Positions 38,673 through 49,300 of a stretch of 64,000 nt of DNA are shown piece by piece (positions within the stretch are counted from its first letter, which is position 1; the number at the start of each line of letters is the position of its first letter). Origin of the DNA: Theristus sp. LFF4_11 (lineage: Eukaryota; Nematoda; Chromadorea; Monhysterida; Xyalidae); the NCBI GenBank assembly GCA_030248135.1, contig JASANC010003701.1, positions 1-64,000 on the forward strand. Direction: 5' to 3'. The notes below the pieces were generated by a model that was not told the origin of the DNA, did no database searches, and was given only the letters and a program-made list of their open reading frames with translations. The position numbers and the translations under genes are program-made.

Positions 38673-38993
38673 TTGCTTTCAATTTACGGTATTGGAGCGC
38701 GCTCAAAATTTTTTTTAAATTATTTCAAAAACATGTTTATGCGGTTTTACGAATTCAAGTCAAAATGAGATTTACACAAGCACTCGGTTGAAACTCGGTA
38801 ATAGGGGTAATCAATGCAGCATTTTTTTGGTTCTCCTCGCACAATGTCGCCGAACGTCAGGTATGAACGGCAGTTATCGTCACGTCTCGTGTTATTGCAT
38901 ACTACCGTTCATACCTGACGTACGTCGACGTACGTCTGCATACGTCGGGTATAAACGGGCCTTCAAAGTATTCAAGAATTTTTTTCAATCGCA
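38673..38993. repeat. Perfect 17-bp hairpin in TBCA 3' flank
   Basis: ACGTCAGGTATGAACGG (38854-38870) is repeated in reverse complement at 38905-38921 across a 34-nt loop. It is followed by ACGTACGTCGACGTACGT-like palindromic sequence. It may be a fold-back element remnant or a structured 3' region. Nothing else is seen in this gap. Confidence 0.55.
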
Positions 38994-39606
38994 TCACTTT
39001 TTCATTGCCTTCTTTGCGTCAGTCAAACATTCGTTAGCAGCCGAATACTCGTCAGATTCAGACAAACTGCCATGAGAGGACTGAAACAAAAAAAGAAAAA
39101 TAATGCAGTTCCGAAACAATAAGAAAAAGTTGAAAATAAACTTTATATAAACCGTGTCGTCAATTTAGTAGCAAAACTAGTGACAAACGGTTCCTCAACC
39201 AGACAATTACCGCAGAAGACAATATTTTCACAATCTAAACAAGTCCCGCTGACAATGAAAGACTGCAGATCGCTGACGCTCGTTGCCAGTCGGCGTTCAG
39301 CATCCGGAATCATGGCACGACTCTCCTGCAGCACTTGCGCCTGTTTGTTCACTGTGTGCTCATCGATTGAACGGTCCGCTTTTATTCTCTCCAGTTTTTC
39401 AGCTTCGTTCACTGCCTCCTTCTCATAATACAGTTTCTCTTTGGTCAATCTGGAACGGTTTTTCCGGCTTCAGACGGTCAAATATGCATCGCAGTACACA
39501 GCAGTCATGTTGATCAATTTGCTCGAATGAAACATTCCACGACAACCAACCTTTTGACCACACCTGTCTTTATTTTCAGCGTTTTCATATCGGCGGCATC
39601 GGCCAT
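38994..39606 (-). CDS. TBCA: Tubulin-specific chaperone A
   Basis: Three exons (39551-39606, 39254-39449, 38994-39080) encode 112 residues, the usual TBCA size. Cofactor A binds beta-tubulin released from the chaperonin during alpha/beta heterodimer assembly in the cytosol. Family signatures in order: KTLKIKTGVVKRL (exon 1/2), KLYYEKEAVNEAEK, QAQVLQESRAMIPDAERRL and a short C-terminal helix EYSAANECLTDAKKA from exon 3. The exon 2 donor is ATT|GTCAGC; reading past it gives a non-homologous tail ending at 39143, so the three-exon model is preferred. The protein is all-helical. Confidence 0.93.
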
Positions 39607-40022
39607 GGCGAATGTTCAAGAAATCAAATAACAGTCCAAGTATGCAAGCATAGAAATTTCAAAAAGCAAAACTCGCGATGTTTATCATTGTCCAAAACGG
39701 CTTTACTTATTTGCTTTCAGCTTCCACGCTCCGTACGTTGCGCAGCAACAAGACAGACAGTTTTTAGACACTTGTTCTGTTTGTTCTCCATTACACGAAC
39801 TAATGCCAGTGAATTCTTTGAATGAATGAATGAATGAATCATGCAAAACTGTCCTGACTTATTTTCAAACAAAGCACGGCCTTGCCGTTGTCCAACGCAG
39901 CGACGCCTTCTCCGCATGTCATTTATACCAGCACTATATTCCTCACATTCTCGATATGTCACAACTCACAGATTGATTTGTTACTGATAAATGTTGTGTC
40001 GCGTCACAAGTTTCTCAGTGAT

Positions 40023-42047
40023 TCACGCCGAGCTGTAATCGCTCCGCCCACCGCTGCCAGTCGCTCCGAACGTGTGCCGACGACGGAGGGCGACCGAGCG
40101 CTGCCGGCGGCCACGCACCGAAACACTGCTGCTGCGGCGCACGCTGTTGTTGTTGGTGTTGTTGTTGTTCGTGGGGTTCGCTGATGCGCTGGTGTTGTTC
40201 GTGTCGCTTGTGTTCGCGTTCGATGTGGTCGCGCTGTTCTGTGTCGCCATCATGGTTGGTGCGGTCGCATTCGCTCGGTTGTTGTTGTTGGTGGCGTTGG
40301 TGACCAGTGGACTGAACGGCAACCGTCTGCTGATTGCGCCACGCTGCTGCTGTCGCTGCATCATTTGACTGCGCGCGCGACGTCGACGGGCCGCCCGGCG
40401 CGAGGTCGAGGTCGGACTGCCCATCGGGATCACTTGTCGTCGGAGGAATCGTACTGAGGGGAAGAATTATTGTGCGCGCGTTGAGAACAGTAGTTCGACA
40501 ACAAGTGCAATATTTTGTTGAGTTACCATTGGAAGACTTCAGCTAATTGTAGCTGAACAAAACGTTGAACTTTTTGTTGAACTATTTTTCTCAATGTGTG
40601 CGTCTTGCGCTGGTGAGGTGACCGTTTTGCCATCGATAGGTGTTTCAATTGCTTGTTTTAGTTAAACAAACAAGGTGGTCGGCAAAGAATCTAGCGCAGA
40701 TAGAAAATCAAAAATTCAACTGGCAGCCAACTGAGCATCATATGATCACAAAATGTAATGACAACCGAGCCCTACCGGTTATACCTTCAGGCGCCACGAC
40801 GCCCACTGGTCCGCTGTCGTCGTCCAAGTCCAAAATCAATCGGTTCTGAATCGCTTGTGTAAGTGTCGTGAAATAGTTGGCCTGAAACAAACAACAAACA
40901 CATTTAATGTGGTGCCACTGAAAAAACGATACACTCTTGAGTAACAAAATGTCATCAAGAAAAAAACTAAAAAGGGTTTATTTGTGATTCGATACTCCGG
41001 ATGACACCGTAAAATTGAAATAAAAATTTTCTGGAGCAGCGCACCGGCCAGTTGCTTGGATGCGACCGACAATAGAGGCGCAACATCGTCAGCTCAGTTG
41101 AGTCAAATTTTCGCCGACAAAACGCGCAGTGCGGCCGTGAGAAGAAGAGCAACAGTCGTTCGACGGCGAAACGCACGACGCAGCAGACGCACGCACGCTG
41201 GCAGCACTCGATGCACGTGCAAAGTGCGGACGCTGGCACGCGTGACACGCAAATGGCACAGTCGACTGATGGAAGCTCTGCAAATTCGTGGTGCACGCTC
41301 TATTTAGTCATAAGTAAACTCGACATATGTACAACCATCGCAAAAACTGAGTATCCTGATTCGGCTACCTTCTATGGAGATTTTGAAGCAAGGGCACAAC
41401 AGCAAACTAAACACAAAATAAATTACTGAACAAATTGTTGAGTGACCAGTTACGTTACGGGATGTTCTCAGTGCCTCAAAAAGGTTCAACAATTGCAGTA
41501 TTACCGGTTGTTTCATCGGTTTTCAAGTGATAGCAGACGGGGCACAGTGGCTGGGCGCACGGCCGCACCGACTGCCAGAATCGTTCGTTCGCTGATGAGG
41601 AGCGGGCGGCGGTTGTGGTGGTGGTGATCGGTGATGAGGTCGCGCTGGTGTTGGCGTACGTCGTCGTGGATCGTGCCAGTGCACTGCTGGGCCAGTTTTA
41701 TAAAAGCTCAATAGTCCAATAGTGCTACACCACTGAACCCTGAATGAAATATTGAAGCATCGCAATTTCGTTTTTCCACGTTGTCTGCTCTTCAACGTGA
41801 TATGAGGAAACTGAATTTTGTTGATTTACGATTTATTTTGGCGGTCAGGTGGTGTAGCACTGTTGGACTGTTAAGTTTTACAAAACTGGCCCCTGGTTGG
41901 TGGTCGATTTGAAGTGGCAAATGCTGGAACGTCGTCAAACGGCTGCTCAGTCGTGATGGTGTAACTGTCGTTGCTTGCACTGAGTTCAACCGCGGTGCTG
42001 CTGGTGACACTGGTAGACGAGGCGAACGGACTTAGTAGCGAGGACAT
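40023..42047 (-). CDS. Cysteine-rich RING-like zinc-finger protein
   Basis: Five exons (41887-42047, 41505-41686, 41045-41277, 40785-40881, 40023-40453) give 367 residues in frame. The N-terminal ~95 residues are Ser/Thr-rich. Residues about 97-170 hold the metal-binding part: PCAQPLCPVCYH, VDCAIC, ALCTCIECC, CVCC and HCAFCRRKF, arranged like a RING finger but with Cys where a canonical C3HC4 finger has His. A short conserved-looking segment (TLTQAIQNRLILDLDDD) follows, then an Arg/Gln/Asn-rich low-complexity C-terminus ending GRSDYSSA. E3 ubiquitin-ligase activity would be the default for a RING, but the altered ligand pattern makes this uncertain. Intron 1 is bracketed by inverted repeats. 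Upstream lies a 309-bp divergent promoter shared with the phosphatase gene. Confidence 0.75.
41689..41892. repeat. Inverted repeats bracketing intron 1 of the RING-like gene
   Basis: Arm 41689-41732 (GGGCCAGTTTTATAAAAG…) pairs with arm 41850-41892 (…TTTTACAAAACTGGCCCC) over about 43 bp with a few mismatches and a 117-bp loop. The donor dinucleotide lies inside one arm and the acceptor touches the other, so the arms would bring the two splice sites together in RNA. Confidence 0.75.
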
Positions 42048-42356
42048 GATGATAGCTAGGCGGCGAGCAATCAGTGTTGTGCGAGTGAGTATTGTATCGT
42101 GGGTTAAGAAAGTTGTTTCGGGAGATTACCAGACTAGTTGGTCGCGAGTGAAAAAGGAAGTGCGGTAGTGTGACCGCTCAACGCGGTTTTTATACAATTT
42201 CCTTGACTGATCTGCAACTGGATTGTGCCTAGAATTGCATTAAAATTGTCAGTTTGACTTTTGTCTTTGCTTTATCAGATTTTTTTACAACCAGACTCAA
42301 AGCTCGAAATCACACTATTGTGGGGCGTCTAATTAACAAAATCTTCTGCGGTCATC
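42048..42356. promoter_or_regulatory. Divergent promoter region between RING-like gene and phosphatase
   Basis: 309 bp separate two start codons on opposite strands, so the regulatory sequences of both genes must overlap here. AT-rich; no single motif is called. Confidence 0.45.
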
Positions 42357-45300
42357 ATGAGCTCATCATCGTCGCTTCGGTCAACGATCACGAGGAGCAG
42401 AATCAGCACAATTACTGATGGCGATGAAGATGAGGTAAAACGTTTTTTTTGTCCGCGTTGCTTGACAGAGTTTTTTTAGCAACTGTTTACTTGTTGCACC
42501 AAAAAAGATCTGCAACATCTTTTGAACACATCCAGATCATCACCCGTCTCGGTAAGAAGAAGGCCAACCGCAGACTACGCGAGCAAACCTTCAGTCGAGA
42601 GAATCGTTTGAATCAGTTGCTTGAGCAGCACTGCCAGCAGCAGGACGAGGGTAAAAAACATCAAACATGTTCTTTCGGTTCAAACTGTGCAAACGCCGTT
42701 TCAAATCGGAGCTTTCACTGACTGCACAAATTGCTTATTATGTTTGAAATTTTTAAGAATGCGTTCAATTTCTTCAGCAATCACGTACAACGACTTTGAC
42801 GAGCTGACGTGGCTGTTCCACAGCGCTGCCAAGGCGATCGTCATGGTACGGTACCGCACGAGCACAACATTGGTGTTCAAAACAAGTTGCTTTGCCAGCT
42901 CTAATTTGCTGTTTTTTAATTTCAGGAGAGCTCGTTAGTTCAGATGTCCGGCGACGAGCCGGTGACCGTGTTCGGCGACCTGCACGGCCAGTACCGATGC
43001 CTCTGGAAGCTGCTTGCGATGGCCGACTTTCCGCCGTCCTCCAAAAATCGCTACGTTTTCCTCGGCAACTACGTGACGCGAGGGAACCTCGGTCTTCAGG
43101 TTGACACTGGACAATTTGATTGGGCTGATCGGGCCTAAACCGAGGGCTGAATTGAGCCAAAACTGCACGGCCCATTTGTTTGTGCTCATCTACTGTATAC
43201 ATCTTTTTGCAACAGGTGCCTTTATAAGACTTTATAACCCGGTTGAGCCCAAAAAACCGTGTCTCTGTTTCGAGGTGTTGGTGTTGGTGGCAGCGATCAA
43301 ACTGAAATGGCCGGACGCCGTCGTGCTGCTGCGCGGCAACCACGACTGCGAACAGACGGCTGGCATCTACGGATTCAAGGAACATCTGCGCAACATCGCA
43401 CAGTACACCGCGAAAATGTGGACGGCCATTGTTGAGGTGATGGGTGAAGGGCGAAAAGTGTGCAATGCTTAAAACACACAAGTAGCAACGCGAATAAAGT
43501 CAAAAAACAGCGCCTTGTTTTCCACGCTACAAATGAAAAGGTTATTCCCGGATTGTATTATGAACTAAAGCGGCAGTATTTAGTGACGCGCAGCTGTGTC
43601 AAAACAAAACTTATATTACCTCATGATCACCTGAACGTGACAGTCTTGCCTGCCCCGCCTGAGCCGATCATTCCATTTGCAGCTGTTCAACGCGCTGCCA
43701 TTCGCGTGTCTCCTTTGTCGCAACCGAGTGCTCTGCGTGCACGGCGGTCTCTCGCCGCATCTGGACGTCGAATCGGGCGCGAAGGCGTTCCAGTTGATCT
43801 CCGCTATCCATCGGCCGTCGGATATGCCACAGCAAGGTGTTGCTTTGTTTGCATCAATTTATATGTAGCTCTCTCACCGGTTCCAAATGCTCGATGGTAA
43901 CAACCCCCGAACATAGGTTTGGCGCAGAAACTGAGCGTTCGCTCGTGGGCCGCTACTTTACGCACGCACGAGAGAGGAACATTATTGAAGGACAATGATT
44001 TTTTTTAAATTCGGTTCACTAAAAATTCTTTGTATCGAACCAAATATTCCAAGTTTTGTTAACGTATTTTTTGCTTCTGTCGGCAGGCCTTGCGACCGAT
44101 CTGGTTTGGTCGTGTCCGCACACGGTGCGTGGCTGGCTGGACGCCTCCAATGGCATTTCAAAGCTGTTCGGTTCGGACGAACTGAAACGCTTTATGCGAA
44201 TCACGGGCGTCAAGCTGATCGTGCGTATACCAATAAACTAACACCACAACAACACAAATTATTTCACTCTTACTAAATTTTGCTGATTTTCGCAGTGTCC
44301 GGTTGCATGAAGACAAAAGTCAGTGCTTTACAAAGTCAGATAAAGACAGTATCTTTTATTCGGTGCACTTTTCCGCGCGTGCGCAGGTGCGCGGATCGCA
44401 GCCAGTCATGAACGGCTACTTGTTCTTCCCGTCGTCGCATATGCTGACGATTTTCTCGGCCGTCAACATCAGCCCGGAGATCAGCAACGCCGCTGGCATC
44501 GTTCGCTTCACTGCTGAACTGACGCGCAAGAAGAAGAAACAGGACAAACAACAAAGCAAGGACAAACAGAAAGAAACGTATGCGGGAAGTTTGAACATTT
44601 AGGATATGGAAACTGTGGGCCCGCCAAGTGCGCTTCGACCTCGACATGATCTCGCTTCAACTTGGATGGAATGTCCAAAAAAGTGTTAAAAAGGAAACGG
44701 AATTTAACAAATATCAAAATGAATTTGTTGCAAAAAACTTTCACTTGACGTACTTCGTTGGTCCACAGTTTTGACAATTTTCCTTTTGTTTGCGATACCG
44801 GTAAAAGAAAAAGCCGCATGTAAAAAAGTTGGCAGTTAGCATATCGGAGGGATTTTAGTGCAGTTGGTGGCAACGTTTCGTCATGGCTGTTGACTGAATG
44901 TTGCATTTGCTTTTAGAGTGAATCTGACGGCAGCAATCAGCGTCTACAAACACGCGAGAGATGTGGACTCGTCAGTTGAAGATGAAGATGACTTGAATCT
45001 GCCTAACGGTCAGTTCATTGCAATCCACCCAATCAGCTTTTTATTGCAAATTAAGTCTGGCGATGAATCTAGGCAAACCACGATTTAGTCGACGTTTTAT
45101 TCATCCACCAGTAGTTTTTGAGCATGTGTAGTTAGTTAGTTGCTCAACAAAATGTTGCATTTTTTCACTTATTCATTTCTCAATAAATGGAAACGTGTGT
45201 CAACGTGAACGTCTCCATTTCAGAGGCAGCTCTGCCTCCGGAGCCGCAGGCGTCGCCGCAGCAGTCGGTCAGTGCAACGGCGGCTGTCAACACCAGCGAT

Positions 45301-45450
45301 GAGCACGCGGCAGCCGTTATCGTGGTGAGACCCATCCATCGCGTCGAGAGCAGCGTGCCGAGCACCAGGGAGCACACGCAGCGCAGTTCGATCAGCGAGT
45401 ACGAGCTGGTGCGGCACAGTGACGACGTGGACAGAACGCAGAGTGGGTGA
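42357..45450 (+). CDS. Divergent PPP-family phosphatase, probably catalytically dead
   Basis: Ten exons (42357-42434, 42536-42650, 42778-42845, 42926-43099, 43275-43436, 43683-43836, 44087-44220, 44387-44577, 44917-45008, 45224-45450) give 464 residues. The core is PP1-like: GDLHGQY (104-110), RGNHD (165-169), CVHGGLSP (His 219) and NAAGI. Two landmark metal sites are changed. GDYVDRG is GNYVTRG (134-140), so both Asp are lost. The late RAHQ His motif is RGSQ (297-300), and APNYCGEFDNA is AVNISPEISNA. The N-terminal ~85 residues are Ser-rich and basic, and a Lys-rich then acidic C-terminal extension is added. It probably acts as a binding protein rather than a Ser/Thr phosphatase. Divergent PP1 paralogues are common in nematodes. 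Confidence 0.9.
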
Positions 45451-46369
45451 TGCGATTGGTGAATGTGAGACGACGACGAATGGTGGTTGTGCACAAATGT
45501 TGGGCTTTTTATATCGATTGATTCTAGCTTTGACAGTTACATGCAGTTGATATCCAGGATTTTTTTTCGTTCTGCACCTGTTTTTTAACCATTTCTAGTT
45601 CGTTAAAATTCAATTAGATGTATGAAAGATTCACAATCTGTGTTATGTCTTCGAACGATTGTTTTTTTGTACTTCAACGAACGAACTTCAATTGTAACAT
45701 CTGATTGTTAGGCTATTTGTGTTAGAACATCATAAAGTATAAAATGCAACTGAACACACGTCAGCTGTCATATTCGTCAGCGTTTACAGACCATCAAACA
45801 ATGACGTACACAGATCACCATTGTGCGTTGAGCTGTCGACAAAAAAATTGTTTCAAATACAACCAGTTTTCCTTAAGTTCCTTTCGTTTTTAATAGGGGG
45901 ACACGAAACGAGCTACGCAAAGCAAATATCATCAGCACAAAAACGTTTTTTGTGTCGTGTGTAGATTCGGATTGCGCGTTTCTGAAAACGAAATGATTTT
46001 TTTCCATTCAGCGAAAATGAACTCTATTTCGACAGTTTTGGCAGTGTGGCGCTTTTTCATTTACAAGGGCGTTGTAATTGAAATTTACAGCATGCCACTT
46101 TGAATTACAAATCGCCATTTATCTTTAGATTTTATTGATAGTATTTTTTTTCAACAAAGTAGCCTGTTTTTCAATGTCGAACAAAATTTCGCGGTTTTTG
46201 CACTGATTTGCCGAAAACCGTGTAAAACATTGAAAAAAATTCCAGCGCCACCGGCAAAATCTTTTTCAGCACGGAATCTGCACATATTTTGTCCAACTGC
46301 TGCGCGGAAAACAATGCTGATGATCACTCAGGAATGATTAAGAGATTGTAATTCTCGTCGCTTTCAAAA
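45451..46369. other. Intergenic, no gene supported
   Basis: AT-rich, T-run-rich sequence with only short frames. It should include the phosphatase 3' UTR and the upstream region of the transporter gene. Confidence 0.45.
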
Positions 46370-49300
46370 ATGAGCCGACTCAATTTCGACAACGAGTTTG
46401 ACTACGTTGCTGTTGCAGTCAGCTATGCGTTCAGCTTTTCGGTCGTCTGGCATCTCACAAACGCAATGATCACCGATTTTTGTTGGTTTTCTACAGTTTT
46501 CAGAATCGATTTTTCAATTAAAAATTTTTTATTGAAAAGTTATTTTGCAATCAAACTGCCAGTGCATTGAAAGAAAAGGTACGAATATTCAGAGAAAATT
46601 TCAGTTGCTTTTCAGGGTTTTCCATGTTGCTGCTGATCATATTCACCACCGTAATCAGTGCTCCATTCATTCACCTTGAGCAAACCATTGGCTTCTTATC
46701 CAACTCAGGCATCGTGAAGGCGCTCGCAAGCATGGTGCCAATTGTTAGAGGTCAGACGGGCTGCAGCAACGCCCATGTTGCCGAACGAAAACAAAAACGT
46801 TAAAAGGGTTACAAAATGCAGGCTTGGGTTACGTTGTGTGGTTCCTGGGCGCGTGGTGGGCGGTGCTCATCTGCAAACACGCGTCGCTCGCCTTGTATTA
46901 TTTCGTGGCGACAGTCTGGCATCAACTGGCATTTGCGTGGTGCGACAACGAATGGAACTTGAGAGCCGGTCAGTGGGTCTCTTCGGTTTTTGCGTCGAAT
47001 TCAGAAACCGGGCCTGCAAAAACGGCTGCTATGAAACCTAGTTCATGATGTGTCCATGACAGCGCGGTTAAGTGTAGACGATGTGGTAGCCAAGTTTTCT
47101 CAGTGCATTCAATTCAAATGAACCAATAGTTTTACTGTTGTGCTGATGTTTGCAGCTTGCCATTCGCCCACCGACGTTCTCAAGTGTCGCACGACGCATG
47201 GCGTACATGCCAAGTTCGGCATGGGCCAATGCAGCGACGCAAATTCGTTCGATCTCTACGACATCTTCAGCTCGGAGCAGCCGAAAATGCCGGCTGCTGT
47301 CGAGTATTTCGCGTGAGTGGGTTCTTTTAAACCATCCTTCAAGGAATCAATACCGTTTTTCTTCCTTGATTTGTAAAATCGCCAATTAGCTTGCTTGTCA
47401 GTGACATGTACAGCAGCATTCAATCGGACACTGAGAAAACGGCATCGTCTATTAAAATGATTGACAAAGCTACTAACGAATCGCGCTCACGTGTTCAAAC
47501 GAGCGTTTTAATAGCCGGGTTTAATAGCCCCGGTTTCTCCGTTGAGTCTCCGTTACCCCCAGTTTCAATTGCCACTTTGCATTACAACCTGCCATCGGCT
47601 CTTTCCAGCACGTTCATCCTCGGCATCGAGAAGCCGACAGCCAGCGAACTGCTGCACCTCCGGCTCACCGGTCGTCCGCGTGCACTCCCGCTGACGTTCG
47701 TGCTCTCCGTGTGGCCGAGTGTCTCCGTCGGCGTCACTGCGCTGTTCGCTTACTCGATCGTTGCCATGGGACAGAGGACGATCGCGAAAGCTGCCTACGT
47801 CACGATTTTGGTGCCGACACTGCTGATGATTGTGCTGAACGTGCTGATTGCAGTCAATCACGACGTTGACAGTGAGACGCTCAAAGCCAGTGTGCTCGCG
47901 AACAAGGACTTGATGGTGTATGCGCAGCAGACGGTTGGTGGGAGATTTAGGGGTGCTTGAACGTTTTATGTGTAACCGTCGAACTGCTGAGAAAACTGCA
48001 AACAATGAAGTGCTGATTGGCTGCATCAAGCTGGACATGACCAAAATTAGTAAGTCAGAGTGAGCACAGTTCAAAAGCAACCAATCAATCAGCTGATTGC
48101 CTGTACAGTTCGACTGTACACTGTAGTTGACTGGCTGCATGCAGGCGTGCCTTCAAATGCAACTCCGCAAGATTTGGATTTTGAGTGCCCTTCACTTAAA
48201 TACCATTTTCACTAAAAAAAATTTCAAAAGCAATGAGCGCTCCATCACGTTTGGCAGCCACCGGCAACCAAACAAATGTTTGGAAATTGTTTTTGAGTGT
48301 TTCGTAACGATGATTTCATCGGTTAACCAGCAGCTCTGCATTCAGGGCCTGCCAGCAATGCTTCGTGCAGCGGTGCTGAGCAGCGCAGCAGGCTTCGGCG
48401 TCTATGTGTCGTTGTCTGCAGCAACGAAACGTCGAGCCCGCATTGGCACCGTGGCCGTGTTGCCGTACCTTGTCAGCTGTGCAGTGCCCATTTTGGCATT
48501 ACTTTGCAGACGCCCGGTACAACTGGCGTTCATGGTGCACAACGACACGAACATCAATGTGACATTTGTCACGGAAAACATGGGTTCGCGCGTGTCAGCT
48601 TCAGTTTTCTTTCGCAGTCGTTTGACAATTGAACTGCCATGCTGGGAAAAATACTGGCGCCATAAGGCAGTGGCATTCAGTATCAAATGTGACGAGCATC
48701 TCTGATTTCAATATTTCAATTTTTGACCATGCCATTTCCATTGCATTGTGTTCGTTTCTAGCTTATTTGACCACCCCATCACAGTGTCTCTAACGTCTGC
48801 ATTGGAGCAAGTGATTGTGCCATCGGCGTTTGCCACCGTTCCGCTCGGTGTCCTGTATGCTGCGCTTTTTTACGCCGCTGTGTTCCTGGCGCAAATCGGC
48901 ACTCTGGTTAGATCGCAAAAATTTTTCAAAAACTGCTTTCTCATAAACATGCATTTTTGACAGACTTTCGAACCAAAAAGCACCACATATGGACTTTTCA
49001 AAAGTCAGATTGCATTGCTCTGGGCGGTCTCCAGCGCGTTCAGTGACCAAAAAGGCCTCCGACAGCACCACTGCGTCAGCAGCTTCTTGGTCACAATTGT
49101 CATTGCGCTGTGCGCTATTTCGCTCAACTCTGGTGTTAGTCAACAAAAATAAAAGTGTTTTTGAACAACTACGACTGTATATTTTGAAAACGCCTTTTTC
49201 TCAGATCGGTCACGGAGTGTCATACAAAAGCGAGATGTGGCTCACAGTGACGTGGCTAATGACAGCCGTGCTAATGGCACTATTCATTAACATCAGATAT

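Noticed and set aside
39143..39253. TBCA ending in the tail read through to 39143
   Set aside because: The tail has no TBCA similarity. Splicing at 39254 to 39080 restores the conserved C-terminal helix.
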